Both the position numbers and the translations under genes were made by a program. Positions 17,720 to 26,103 of a DNA stretch of 64,000 bases are shown here, one piece after another (within the stretch, counting starts at the first letter, position 1; each line of letters begins with the position of its first letter). A model generated the notes under the pieces. It was not told where the DNA came from. It did not search any database and was given only the letters and a program-made list of their open reading frames with translations. Source of the DNA: Nevskia soli DSM 19509. GTDB lineage: Bacteria > Pseudomonadota > Gammaproteobacteria > Nevskiales > Nevskiaceae. The stretch lies in assembly GCF_000711955.1 (NCBI RefSeq), contig NZ_JONR01000006.1:124001-188000 (forward strand). Direction: 5' to 3'.

Positions 17720-18400
17720 ATGTCAGCGCAGTCCAGCGCCCCGCTTCCCCGTCGCCCCGCCGCCGGCTGGCACCATCAGCGCCGCGGCGGACGCTGGCCA
17801 GCCATCGCCGCCATCGTCGCTCTGCATGGTCTCGGCCTCTACGCCGCCCTGCAGATCGGCGCCGTGCGCGAAACCATCGAGGAAGCCGCGCCGCTGTTCG
17901 TCAGCTTCATCGCCGCGCCGCCGGCGCCCGAGGTCAAGGCGCCGCCGCCCACGCCGGAACCGCTCAAGCCGAAACACGAGCCGCGCCTGATCTCGACACC
18001 GCAGCCCAGCGCCTCGCCGATGCAGACGCCGCCGCAGCCGGTGCACGAGGAGCCGGTGGCGGAAGTCACGCCGCCCACGCCGCCGGCGCCTCCCGCGCCC
18101 GCGCCGGCCGCACCGATCACCCCGCCCAACTTCGTCGCCGCCTACCTGGACAACCCGACGCCGGAGTATCCGCGCCTGTCGCGCCGCATGAAGGAAAGCG
18201 GCACGGTGCTGCTGCGCGTACGCGTCAGTCCCGAAGGGCGCAGCGCCCAGGTCGAACTGAACCAGAGCAGCGGTTACGAGCGGCTCGACCAGGCCGCCGT
18301 CGAAGCCGTGCGCAGGTGGCGCTTCGCCCCGGCCAGGCAGGGCGAGCAGGCGGTCAGCGCCTGGGTGCTGGTCCCGATCAATTTCCAACTGGAACAGTGA
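17720..18400 (+). CDS. tonB: TonB energy-transducing protein
   Basis: This 226-residue protein has an N-terminal signal anchor at about residues 30-52 ('AIAAIVALHGLGLYAALQIG'). A Pro/Glu/Lys-rich periplasm-spanning linker covers about residues 70-140, and a C-terminal TonB domain runs from about 145 ('YLDNPTPEYPRLSRRMKESG', 'AAVEAVRRWRFAPARQG') to the end. It begins 11 bp after the pepSY gene. It forms the energy-coupling complex with ExbB and ExbD encoded next, and most likely serves the adjacent siderophore receptor. Confidence 0.95.
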   Translation: MSAQSSAPLPRRPAAGWHHQRRGGRWPAIAAIVALHGLGLYAALQIGAVRETIEEAAPLFVSFIAAPPAPEVKAPPPTPEPLKPKHEPRLISTPQPSASPMQTPPQPVHEEPVAEVTPPTPPAPPAPAPAAPITPPNFVAAYLDNPTPEYPRLSRRMKESGTVLLRVRVSPEGRSAQVELNQSSGYERLDQAAVEAVRRWRFAPARQGEQAVSAWVLVPINFQLEQ

Positions 18401-18402
18401 AC

Positions 18403-19134
18403 ATGCAAGCAGAACAAGCTATGGGCTTCGGCCATTTCCTCACCAACGCCGACGGCCTGGCCAAGGGCATCCTGGTCCTGATGTTGCTGGCCTCCATCGC
18501 CAGCTGGTACCTGATCCTGACCAAGGCCGTATCGAATCTGCTGTCGCAGCGGCGCAGCGCCCGCTTCCTCGATTTCTTCTGGAACGCGCCCTCGCTCAAC
18601 GCCGTGGCGGTGCGCCTGGAAGAGCGGCACCCGGACGAGCCGTTCTCGCACCTGGCTTACCACGGCATCGCCGCCAGCCATCACCACGAGCGGCACGGCA
18701 TCAACCGCCTCAACGAGGCCGGCAGCTCCGGCGACTTCGTCACGCGCACGCTGCGCAAGACCATCGATGAGGAAACCGCGCGCATGGAATCCGGCCTGAC
18801 CATCCTCGCTTCGGTCGGCGCCACCGCGCCCTTCGTCGGCCTGCTCGGCACCGTGTGGGGCATCTACCACGCCCTCATCGCCATCGGCATGAGCGGCGCC
18901 GGCACCCTGGACAAGGTCGCCGGTCCGGTGGGCGAGGCCCTGATCATGACCGCCATCGGCCTCACCGTCGCCATCCCCGCCGTGCTGGGCTACAACTTCC
19001 TGGTCCGTTCCAACCGCATGACCCTGGCCAGGCTCGACGCCTTCGCCCACGACCTGTTCGCCTTCCTCGCCACCGGCGTCAAGATCGAGGCGCAGGCGCC
19101 GTCCAACGTCACCCACTTCAAGGCAGCGAGCTGA
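18403..19134 (+). CDS. exbB: ExbB proton channel protein (MotA/TolQ/ExbB)
   Basis: This 243-residue protein has three membrane helices. The first is near residue 20-40 ('LVLMLLASIASWYLILTKAV'). The second and third lie in the conserved C-terminal half, with 'GATAPFVGLLGTVWGIYHAL' and 'VGEALIMTAIGLTVAIPAVL', the family signature. The ATG is 2 bp after the tonB stop. It forms the pentameric proton channel around ExbD. Confidence 0.95.
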   Translation: MQAEQAMGFGHFLTNADGLAKGILVLMLLASIASWYLILTKAVSNLLSQRRSARFLDFFWNAPSLNAVAVRLEERHPDEPFSHLAYHGIAASHHHERHGINRLNEAGSSGDFVTRTLRKTIDEETARMESGLTILASVGATAPFVGLLGTVWGIYHALIAIGMSGAGTLDKVAGPVGEALIMTAIGLTVAIPAVLGYNFLVRSNRMTLARLDAFAHDLFAFLATGVKIEAQAPSNVTHFKAAS

Positions 19135-19137
19135 GCC

Positions 19138-19557
19138 ATGGCCTTCGGCAATCCCCGTGCGACGGGCGCCAGCGCGCCCATGACCGAGATCAACATCATT
19201 CCCCTGGTGGACGTGATGCTGGTGCTGCTGGTGATCTTCATCATCACCGCGCCGCTGCTCACCAACGCCGTCAAGATCGACCTGCCGCAGGCGAGCAGCG
19301 CGCCCAATCTGACCAAGCCGGACAACATCCAGCTCGCCATCGATGCCGGCGGCCAGATCTACTGGAACGGCGAAGCGGTGGAACAGGCCGCGCTCGACCA
19401 GCGCCTGCGCGAGGCCGGGCAGCGCAACCCGGCGCCGGAACTGCATGTGCATGCCGATAAGGCGACGCGCTACGAGATCCTGGCCGAGGTGATGAGCGAG
19501 GCCAGCAAGGATGGCGTGACCCGCATCGGCTTCGTCACCGATCCGCGTACGCCGTAA
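19138..19557 (+). CDS. exbD: ExbD biopolymer transport protein
   Basis: This 139-residue protein has one N-terminal membrane helix carrying the essential Asp: 'MTEINIIPLVDVMLVLLVIF'. The periplasmic ExbD domain follows. It starts 3 bp after exbB and completes the tonB-exbB-exbD unit. No clear intrinsic terminator follows; the gene is succeeded by a 680-bp hairpin-repeat region. Confidence 0.95.
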   Translation: MAFGNPRATGASAPMTEINIIPLVDVMLVLLVIFIITAPLLTNAVKIDLPQASSAPNLTKPDNIQLAIDAGGQIYWNGEAVEQAALDQRLREAGQRNPAPELHVHADKATRYEILAEVMSEASKDGVTRIGFVTDPRTP

Positions 19558-20238
19558 TCTTCCGCGTCGCCTTTTGTCATCCTGAGCGCAACGAAAGATC
19601 TGTCCACATATCCCCATCGTCATCCCCGCGAAAGCGGGGATCCAGGCTTCGGTGAATTGGATTTCGGATGAACCTGCCTTGGTCGCTGAACCAAGGCTTT
19701 ACCGCGCGCTCTGAAACTTTGGGGTACGCGCTTGCGCGCGGCTCCTTGCCTGCGCTGCCTGAAACCCTGGTTCCGCCCTGATGGCGGGTTACTTTTCTTT
19801 GGGTTTCGCCCAAAGAAAAGTAACCAAAAGAAATGCGACCCGATGTCTGCGCCCATCAATCACCTTTGGTGATTGATGGGTCCCCTGCGCTTCTCGGCCA
19901 AGGTGGGTGTTTTAGACAGGCCATCCCTGGCCTGTCTAAAACAGCTTCGGCATCCTGCCTCGCCCGCGTCTACGCGCGGCTGATCCACCTTGGCCTGCGA
20001 TGCTCGGCGCAGCCAGACGGGGAGGTACGTCAAAAGCCACGTCAAAAGCGCAAAGCAACGTCAAAAGCCGAAACGTCGCTCTTGAGCGCTCCCTATCCCT
20101 CTTCGTCATCCCCGCGCAGGCGGGGATCCAGTCCTGCCGACCCCGCGATGCACGTTCGCTCGCAGCATGCGTGCCAACAAAATACCTTGGCACGCATGGC
20201 ACCCATGGTTAAAAACCCCGAAATTCACCATGCACGAC
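19558..20238. repeat. Gene-free mosaic of hairpin and REP-like repeats
   Basis: I see no gene in this 681-bp stretch. In order it holds: REP copy B (19621-19645); a 17-bp hairpin with arms 19787-19803 and 19809-19825 (ggttacttttctttggg and its complement); a 13-bp hairpin (19852-19864 with 19868-19880); a 15-bp hairpin (19909-19923 with 19928-19942); three direct copies of acgtcaaaagc (20027, 20039, 20058); REP copy C (20107-20131); and a 12-bp hairpin (20166-20177 with 20187-20198). The ggttacttttctttg palindrome resembles a dispersed intergenic repeat I know from several GC-rich proteobacteria. Confidence 0.8.
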
Positions 20239-22116
20239 TCAAGGCCGATCCCCGCGCAACTCCCGCACCCGCGCTTCCAGCGTCGCCACCGTGACCTGCT
20301 CCGCCGGCATCGGCGCCCCGGCGATCAATTCGATATTCGCCCGGAACCGCCGCGGCAGGCGCATACGCCGCATGGCCGAATCGCGCCGCGACCACATGCT
20401 GGCCCATAACCCGCGCACGGCCATCGGCACCACCGGCACGGGCGTGCGCTTGATGATGCGCTCGATGCCGGCCTTGAACGGCTTGATCTCGCCGTCCGGC
20501 GACAGGCCGCCTTCGGGGAAGATGCAGACCAGCTCGCCCTCGCGCAGGGCGTGGTCGATCGCCTCATAGGCTGCGTTGAGCAGCTTCTCGTTTTCCTTGG
20601 CCGGCGCGATGGGAATGGCCTTGGCGGTGCGGAAGATGAAGTTCAGCACCGGGATCTTGAAGATGGTGTGGTACATGACGAAGCGCACCGGCCGCCGCAC
20701 GCTGCCGCCGAGGATCACGGCATCGACGAAGCTGACGTGGTTGCAGGCGATGACCGCCGCGCCCTCGTCGGGAATGTTCTCCAGCCCGCGCTTGTCGATG
20801 CGATACAGCAGGCTGATCAGCATCCACACCAGGAAGCGCATCAGGAACTCGGGCACCAGCGAGTAGATGAACAGCGTCACCGCCGCGTTCATCAGCGCCG
20901 TCACCAGCAGCAATTGCGGAATGTTGAGACCGGCCTTGAGCAGGCCGATGGCGACCAGGGCCGAGGCCACCATGAACAGCGCGTTGAGGATGTTGTTGCC
21001 GGCGATGATGCGCGAGCGGTGCGTGTCCGCCGAGCGCGTCTGGATCAGGGCATAGAGCGGCACGATGTAGAAGCCGGCGAAGGCGCCGATCAGCAGCAGG
21101 TCGAGCATCACGCGGTGACTGCGCAGCTGGTGCATGAACTGCGTGACGCCGAGGTCGTGCACCGCCGCGAGGTCCGGCTGGGCGAAGTACAGATCGATGC
21201 CGAACAAGGTCATGCCGATCGAGCCGAACGGCACCAGGCCGATTTCCACCTTGTGCCCGGACAGGCGCTCGCACAGCAGCGAACCGATGCCGGTGCCGAC
21301 GCAGAAGATGCCGAGCAGCAGGGTGAAGACGTGGTCGTTGCCGCCGAGGTAGGCCTGGGTGTAGTGCGGCAACTGGGTGATGAAGGTGGCGCCGTAGAAC
21401 CAGAACCAGGAGACCCCCAGCACCGACAGGAACACGGTGCGGTTGCCGCGCATGAACTGGATGTTGCGCCAGGTTTCGGTGAAGGGATTCCAGTTGACCT
21501 CCAGATCCGGCGAACCCGGCGGAGCCGCCGGAATGGCACGCGACACCAGGTAGCCGAGCCCGGCCGCCAGTAGCACCGCGATGCTGACCAGGGTGGTGCC
21601 GGCGTGCAGGCCCATGAGGATGCCGCCGACCATCAGGCCGAGCAGGATGGCCAGGGAAGTGGCGCTTTCCACCAGGGCGTTGCCGCCGACCAGCTCGTCC
21701 TGGCGCAGGGTCTGCGGCAGGATCGAGTATTTCACCGGGCCGAACAAGGTGGCCTGCAATCCAAGCCCGAACAGCACCGCCAGCAGGAACGGCATGCTGC
21801 GCAGGTACAGGCCGATCGCGGCGGTGACGGCGATGGCGACTTCGAGCAGCTTGATGCCGCGGATCAGCCGCGACTTCTCGTATTTCTCCGCGATCTGGCC
21901 GGAGGTGGCCGAGAACAGGAAGAACGGCAGGATGAACACCACGCCGGCGATGTTCTGGTAGAAATCGACCTGCGAAGACGTCAGGTTCATGGCGCCGAAG
22001 GTGACCAGCACGCCCAGCGCGTTCTTGAACACGTTGTCGTTGAACGCACCGAGCAACTGCGTCACGAAGAACGGCGCGAAACGGCGCTGCTTCAGCAGGC
22101 CAAACTGACTGCTCAT
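20239..22116 (-). CDS. LplT-like MFS transporter fused to a PlsC acyltransferase
   Basis: This protein has 625 residues. Residues 1-430 are a major-facilitator domain beginning 'LLKQRRFAPFFVTQLLGAFN', as in LplT-type lysophospholipid flippases. Residues 435-625 are a PlsC acyltransferase with the catalytic 'NHVSFVD' (His460, Asp465) and the 'FPEGGLS' block (533-539). The combination suggests import of lysophospholipid to the inner leaflet and re-acylation by one polypeptide. The acyl-ACP synthetase domain of Aas/three-domain homologues is absent. The start 'MSSQFGLLKQ' is chosen for its strong 'gggggaaggg' ribosome site. It lies 28 bp after the alpha/beta hydrolase gene on the same strand. 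Confidence 0.88.
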   Translation of the reverse strand: MSSQFGLLKQRRFAPFFVTQLLGAFNDNVFKNALGVLVTFGAMNLTSSQVDFYQNIAGVVFILPFFLFSATSGQIAEKYEKSRLIRGIKLLEVAIAVTAAIGLYLRSMPFLLAVLFGLGLQATLFGPVKYSILPQTLRQDELVGGNALVESATSLAILLGLMVGGILMGLHAGTTLVSIAVLLAAGLGYLVSRAIPAAPPGSPDLEVNWNPFTETWRNIQFMRGNRTVFLSVLGVSWFWFYGATFITQLPHYTQAYLGGNDHVFTLLLGIFCVGTGIGSLLCERLSGHKVEIGLVPFGSIGMTLFGIDLYFAQPDLAAVHDLGVTQFMHQLRSHRVMLDLLLIGAFAGFYIVPLYALIQTRSADTHRSRIIAGNNILNALFMVASALVAIGLLKAGLNIPQLLLVTALMNAAVTLFIYSLVPEFLMRFLVWMLISLLYRIDKRGLENIPDEGAAVIACNHVSFVDAVILGGSVRRPVRFVMYHTIFKIPVLNFIFRTAKAIPIAPAKENEKLLNAAYEAIDHALREGELVCIFPEGGLSPDGEIKPFKAGIERIIKRTPVPVVPMAVRGLWASMWSRRDSAMRRMRLPRRFRANIELIAGAPMPAEQVTVATLEARVRELRGDRP

Positions 22117-22144
22117 CCCTTCCCCCTGTCGTTCTTTACAGCAT

Positions 22145-23068
22145 TCAGCCGCGGCCGCTGACCCGTTGCTGGAATTCCATATAGGCCTGCAGCAGCTCCG
22201 CCGGCGCTTCGAGCTGCGGGTAATGACCGACGCCCTGCAGCACCACCACATCCGGTTTCGGCACCAGTTGGCGGTAACGCCCCACCATGCGCGGCCCCGT
22301 CACCGGATCGAGCTTGCCGCAGATGAAGCGCAGCGGCACCTTGGTCCGTTGCAGGGCCTCGACCCAGCGCTCGCGGTGCAGCTCGCGCTCCTTCAGGTAG
22401 CGCATCTGCTTGTAGGCCAGGTCCGCACCGCCGTTGTAGGCGATGAGCTGCCAGAACTCGGCCAGTTCGTCGAAAGTCGGCTGGGTGTTGGGTCCGAACA
22501 CGCCGCTGAAGCTGGTGCGGAAGCCATGCTCGGTCATCAGCTTGCTGACCAGCATGCCGACGCGCGACAGCAGCAGCTTCTGCAGGAGGGTCGGCCGGAA
22601 CGACTCCGGGAACAGGCCGCCGTTGAGCAGGCAGACGGAATCGAGCTTCAGCCCGGAACGGGAACCGCGCGGCCGCTCTTCCTGCCGCGCCAGCAGTTCC
22701 TGCGCCACGGTATCGCCGTAGCCGTGGCCGATGACATGGCAGCGCTTCACGTCGAGCGAGGCGAGCAGGCCCTGCTGCAGATCGGCCTGGTCGGCGATGG
22801 TGTAGTCGTAGTCGCGCGGCTTGGCCGAATAACCGAAGCCGATCATGTCGGCGGCAACCACCCGCGAGAAGTGCCGGCACAGCGCCGGCCACTGGTGATG
22901 CCAGTCCCAGGAGGACGTCGGGGAGCCATGCAGCAGCAACAGCACCGGACCGTCGCCGCCGGTGCCGCCGGTCTGATAGAACACGGTATGACCGCGATGC
23001 GCATAGTGCTGGCCGCTCTCATACCAACGCCTGAAAGTAACCGGTTCTTCGACGGGCTGGACGCTCAT
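22145..23068 (-). CDS. Alpha/beta hydrolase-fold protein with replaced nucleophile
   Basis: This 307-residue protein has 'LLLLHGSPTSSWDW' (oxyanion-hole HGxP, about 44-56) and 'VVAADMIGFGYSAKP' (about 70-84) of the haloalkane-dehalogenase/epoxide-hydrolase group. The nucleophile elbow reads 'VIGHGYGDTVAQ'. Residue 116, where the paralogue next door has Asp (and others have Ser), is Gly, encoded by GGC at 22721-22723. The C-terminal His motif 'GVGHYPQLE' is kept. Either the protein is non-hydrolytic or the fold has been reused. It shares the neighbour's architecture throughout, pointing to tandem duplication. Confidence 0.85.
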   Translation of the reverse strand: MSVQPVEEPVTFRRWYESGQHYAHRGHTVFYQTGGTGGDGPVLLLLHGSPTSSWDWHHQWPALCRHFSRVVAADMIGFGYSAKPRDYDYTIADQADLQQGLLASLDVKRCHVIGHGYGDTVAQELLARQEERPRGSRSGLKLDSVCLLNGGLFPESFRPTLLQKLLLSRVGMLVSKLMTEHGFRTSFSGVFGPNTQPTFDELAEFWQLIAYNGGADLAYKQMRYLKERELHRERWVEALQRTKVPLRFICGKLDPVTGPRMVGRYRQLVPKPDVVVLQGVGHYPQLEAPAELLQAYMEFQQRVSGRG

Positions 23069-23114
23069 GCGCCCAGTTTACGCAATGCGCTCCGCCGCAT
23101 CAGCCCCCACCGCA

Positions 23115-24017
23115 TCAAGCGGTCTTTGCCAGGCGCCGGTGGAAGGCCAGGAAGGCCCGCAGCGTGCCCTGCGGATCCTCCACCTGCGGGTAGTGGCCGA
23201 TGCCCGGCAGCAGCACCGTGTCCGGATTCGGCACCAGTTCGCGGTAGCGCTCCACCATGTGGGCACCGGAGATCGGGTCCACCGGCCCGTCGATGACCCG
23301 CAGCGGCACCGCGGTCTTCCGCAGCGCGCCGACCCAGCGCTCGCGGTTGGCGCGCCGCTCAGGGATGTAGCGGATCAGCCTGTGGGTGATGCGGTTGCCG
23401 CCCCGGTGCGCCAGCAGCTGCCAGAACTGGTGCAACTCGGCCGCATCCGGCCGCGTTTCCTTGCCGAACACCGCGGCGAAGCTGCGGGCAAAGGCGTGCT
23501 CGTTCATCAGCAAGCCGAGCAGCGGACCCAGCGGCGTCAGCAGCAGCTTCTGCACCCGCGCCGCGCGATGCGTCTCCGGAAACAGTCCGCCGTTGAGCAG
23601 GCATACCGATTGCACCACCAGGCTGTCGTCGCCGGCCGCGCGCCGCTCCTCGTGCCGCGCCAGCAGTTCCTGCGCCACGGTGTCGCCGTAGTCGTGGGCC
23701 AGGATGTGATAGCGGCTCACGCCCTCGGCGCGCAGCAAGGCCTCGTGCAGGTCGGCCTGGTCGAAGATCGAGTAGCGGTAGAAGCGCGGCTTGTCCGACC
23801 AGCCGAAGCCGATCATGTCCGGCGCGATGACGCGAGCGAAATTGCGGCATAGCTGCGGCCACAGCGCCTGCCAGTCCCAGGAGGCGGTGGGGAAGCCGTG
23901 GATGCAGACCAGCGTGCGCTCACCCTCACCGCTGCCGCCGGCCTGCCAGAAAATGGAGTGGCCGCGATGCGCGAAACGCCGCCCACTCTCGCGCCAGGAC
24001 TCGAACGTCGTTGTCAT
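23115..24017 (-). CDS. Alpha/beta hydrolase (haloalkane dehalogenase/epoxide hydrolase-like)
   Basis: This 300-residue protein has 'CIHGFPTASWDW' (oxyanion hole, about 38-49), 'IAPDMIGFGWSDKP' and the nucleophile elbow 'ILAHDYGDTVAQELLARHEE', with Asp109 as expected nucleophile. A helical cap domain follows, then 'VIDGPVDPISG' (acid) and 'GIGHYPQVEDP' (His). An Asp nucleophile places it with dehalogenases and epoxide hydrolases rather than Ser esterases. It is about half identical by eye to the next gene on this strand, 46 bp away. The natural substrate is unknown. Confidence 0.87.
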   Translation of the reverse strand: MTTTFESWRESGRRFAHRGHSIFWQAGGSGEGERTLVCIHGFPTASWDWQALWPQLCRNFARVIAPDMIGFGWSDKPRFYRYSIFDQADLHEALLRAEGVSRYHILAHDYGDTVAQELLARHEERRAAGDDSLVVQSVCLLNGGLFPETHRAARVQKLLLTPLGPLLGLLMNEHAFARSFAAVFGKETRPDAAELHQFWQLLAHRGGNRITHRLIRYIPERRANRERWVGALRKTAVPLRVIDGPVDPISGAHMVERYRELVPNPDTVLLPGIGHYPQVEDPQGTLRAFLAFHRRLAKTA

Positions 24018-24078
24018 GACCGGCCCTTTCCCTGTGGTTGTAAGCTAACGCCTTGCAATCCGTCTCGGGTGATTTCGC

Positions 24079-24819
24079 ATGGCGCAGCAGAACACGGTCT
24101 ACTTTACACCGGCCAGCTTCAAATTCATGCGCGGGCTGGCGCGCAACAACAACCGCGAGTGGTTTGCCGCGCACAAGCAGGACTACGAGGACCACCTGCG
24201 CCAGCCCTTCCTGCGCCTGATCGGCGACCTGGCCGAGCCGCTGCGCCAGCTCAACCCGCACTACGTCGCCAGCCCCAAGCCGGTCGGCGGCTCGCTGTTC
24301 CGCATCTACCGCGATACGCGTTTCTCCGGCGACAAGGCGCCCTACAAGCCCTGGAGCGGCGCCAGCTTCTACCACGAGGCGACCAAGGCCCTGGCGCGCG
24401 GCACCGACGGCAATACCGGCATGATGGGCCGGCTCGACGCGCCGGTGTTCTACCTGCATGTGCAGCCGGGCGAATGCTTCCTCGGCGGCGGCCTCTGGCA
24501 CCCGATGCCGGAGACGCTCAAGCGCGTGCGCAACTACATGGTCAACAACCCGGCGAGCTGGAAGAAGGCGACGCGCTCGCCCGCCTTCAAGCGGGTCTAT
24601 GGCGAACTCGGCGGCGATGCGCTGAGCCGTCCGCCGCGCGGTTACGATCCCGAACACGAGCTGATCGTGGATCTGAAGCGCAAGGATTACGTGTGCAGCG
24701 CGCAGCTCGACGACGCGGTGCTGTGCGCGCCCGGCCTGGTCAAGGTGCTGATCCGCCACTACACCACCGCCCTGCCGGTGATCGACTGGCTGTGCGGGGC
24801 GCTGGACCTGGACTTCTGA
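24079..24819 (+). CDS. DUF2461 (TIGR02453) family protein
   Basis: This 246-residue protein shows the family landmarks 'FTPASFKFMRGLARNNNREW' near the N-terminus and 'GSLFRIYRDTRFSGDKAPYK' in the middle. They are followed by 'YLHVQPGECFLGGGLWHP', and the C-terminal lysine-rich region is also present. The family is a conserved bacterial protein of unknown biochemical function. It is divergent from the alpha/beta hydrolase gene, with 61 bp between the starts. Confidence 0.88.
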   Translation: MAQQNTVYFTPASFKFMRGLARNNNREWFAAHKQDYEDHLRQPFLRLIGDLAEPLRQLNPHYVASPKPVGGSLFRIYRDTRFSGDKAPYKPWSGASFYHEATKALARGTDGNTGMMGRLDAPVFYLHVQPGECFLGGGLWHPMPETLKRVRNYMVNNPASWKKATRSPAFKRVYGELGGDALSRPPRGYDPEHELIVDLKRKDYVCSAQLDDAVLCAPGLVKVLIRHYTTALPVIDWLCGALDLDF

Positions 24820-24871
24820 AAATCCCGGGCGGCGCGGCCGCAGGTCCGCGTTGCCCGGGTCAACCGGATGC

Positions 24872-25378
24872 CTAAGGGGTGCCGAGGTAATCGGCCTTGG
24901 CCAGCTCCACGCCGTTATGGCGCAGGATGCCGTAGGCGGTGGTGACGTGGAACAGGAAGTTGGGCAGCACGAACTGCGTCAGGTAGGGCAGCCCGTTCAG
25001 CGTCACCGGACCGCTGGCGGTCTTGACGTTGATCGGGCGCTGCTCCGAGCCGTCGATCTGCTCGATCTTGAAACTCTTGAGATGCGCCACCGTCTTGTCG
25101 ATGCGCCCCAGCAGCTGGGGAAAGGTCGACTCCGTATCCTCGAACTTCGGCGGCTCCACGCCGGCGAGCCGCGAGGGCGCGCTCTTGGCCATGTCCGAGG
25201 CGAGCTGGATCTGGCGCGACAGCGGCGCCATGTCCGGATACAGCCGGGAGCCGACCAAGATCGCCGGGTCGATCTTCTTCGCCTCGGCGTGGCTCGCCGC
25301 CTTTTCCAGGATCGCCCTGAGATTGCCGAGGTAACGGATGAAAACGGGCACGGATGCCTGGTACATCGAGATATTCAT
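24872..25378 (-). CDS. DUF1993 domain protein
   Basis: This 168-residue all-helical protein begins 'MNISMYQASVPVFIRYLGNL'. It has the family pattern 'GSRLYPDMAPLSRQIQLASD' and 'FLFHVTTAYGILRHNGVELA'. DUF1993 proteins are DinB-like four-helix bundles without an established function. Its promoter region is shared with the divergent HxlR regulator and carries two operator copies, so it is the likely regulated target. Confidence 0.88.
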   Translation of the reverse strand: MNISMYQASVPVFIRYLGNLRAILEKAASHAEAKKIDPAILVGSRLYPDMAPLSRQIQLASDMAKSAPSRLAGVEPPKFEDTESTFPQLLGRIDKTVAHLKSFKIEQIDGSEQRPINVKTASGPVTLNGLPYLTQFVLPNFLFHVTTAYGILRHNGVELAKADYLGTP

Positions 25379-25412
25379 GAATCCTCCGGGACTGCGTTGG
25401 TTGCGGTTTTTT

Positions 25413-25429
25413 ACTTGCTTATTGCAAGT
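25413..25429. promoter_or_regulatory. HxlR operator copy 1 (acttgc-N5-gcaagt)
   Basis: This is a perfect 6-bp inverted repeat around ttatt. It is identical in its arms to the copy at 25444-25460, with centres 31 bp apart (about three helical turns). It lies on the DUF1993 side of the divergent intergenic region. Confidence 0.75.
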
Positions 25430-25443
25430 GATTCTATCAGTTC

Positions 25444-25460
25444 ACTTGCGATTTGCAAGT
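25444..25460. promoter_or_regulatory. HxlR operator copy 2 (acttgc-N5-gcaagt)
   Basis: This is a perfect inverted repeat around gattt, on the regulator side, 20 bp before the HxlR GTG start. The paired arrangement suits binding of two dimers and control of both divergent promoters. Confidence 0.75.
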
Positions 25461-25480
25461 TGAATCATTAGGCTCGGCGA

Positions 25481-25912
25481 GTGAATAAAGAAGTGAATAA
25501 AGATCTGCCCACCAGACGGTCCAACTGCTCCGTCAGCTACGCGCTCGACTACATCGGCGACAAGTGGACCCTGCTGGTGCTGCGGGATCTCTTGTTCAAC
25601 GGCAAACGTCATTTCCGCGACTTCCTGGCCTCGGACGAGAACATTGCCTCGAACATCCTGACGCAGCGGCTGAAACAGCTGGTGGCCGCGGAACTGGTGC
25701 TGCGCCGGCCCGATCCGGACAGCCGCCGCAGCGTCATCTACGAGCCCACCGCCAAGGCCGTGGACCTGATCCCGGTGCTGCTGGAGCTGATACGCTGGAG
25801 CGGAAAATACGATCCGCAGTTCCGGATGACGGCCAAGCTGGCCCGCCGCATCGAGGAGGACCGCGACGCGGTGGTCGCGGAAGTGGTGGCGCGCCTGGGC
25901 GCGAAAAACTGA
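25481..25912 (+). CDS. HxlR-family winged-helix transcriptional regulator
   Basis: This 143-residue protein has the HxlR signature 'SYALDYIGDKWTLLVLRDLL' at about 15-34. Recognition region 'ENIASNILTQRLKQLVAAEL' follows, then the wing 'RRPDPDSRRSVIYEPTAKA'. It starts with GTG; a second GTG four codons later is possible. There are no conspicuous redox cysteines beyond one near the N-terminus. It is divergent from the DUF1993 gene and probably controls it and itself. Confidence 0.9.
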   Translation: MNKEVNKDLPTRRSNCSVSYALDYIGDKWTLLVLRDLLFNGKRHFRDFLASDENIASNILTQRLKQLVAAELVLRRPDPDSRRSVIYEPTAKAVDLIPVLLELIRWSGKYDPQFRMTAKLARRIEEDRDAVVAEVVARLGAKN

Positions 25913-25961
25913 AGCGGCATCACTCCACTTCCGATGCCGTTGACGGCAGGACTCCGGCAAT

Positions 25962-25987
25962 AAAAAGGCCCGCCGGGCAGGCGGGCC
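25962..25987 (-). terminator. Intrinsic terminator for the MFS gene
   Basis: The stem is ggcccgcc/ggcgggcc (25967-25974 with 25980-25987), followed on the minus strand by TTTTTA. It lies 117 bp past the MFS stop. Confidence 0.75.
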
Positions 25988-26103
25988 AAGTGAAGCCTCG
26001 GAGGAGTAATACGACCTCAAATTAACGCCGCGCCGTCCTGCCCGGAAGCCCTTTTCGCTTCTTTCACTAGATCGAATTGATTCAGTCGGCCCGTCTGATA
26101 CGA

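Noticed and set aside
20027..20068. Three copies of acgtcaaaagc considered as a possible CRISPR or iteron array
   Set aside because: Only three 11-bp copies with 1-8 bp spacing, no cas or replication genes nearby; treated as part of the repeat mosaic.
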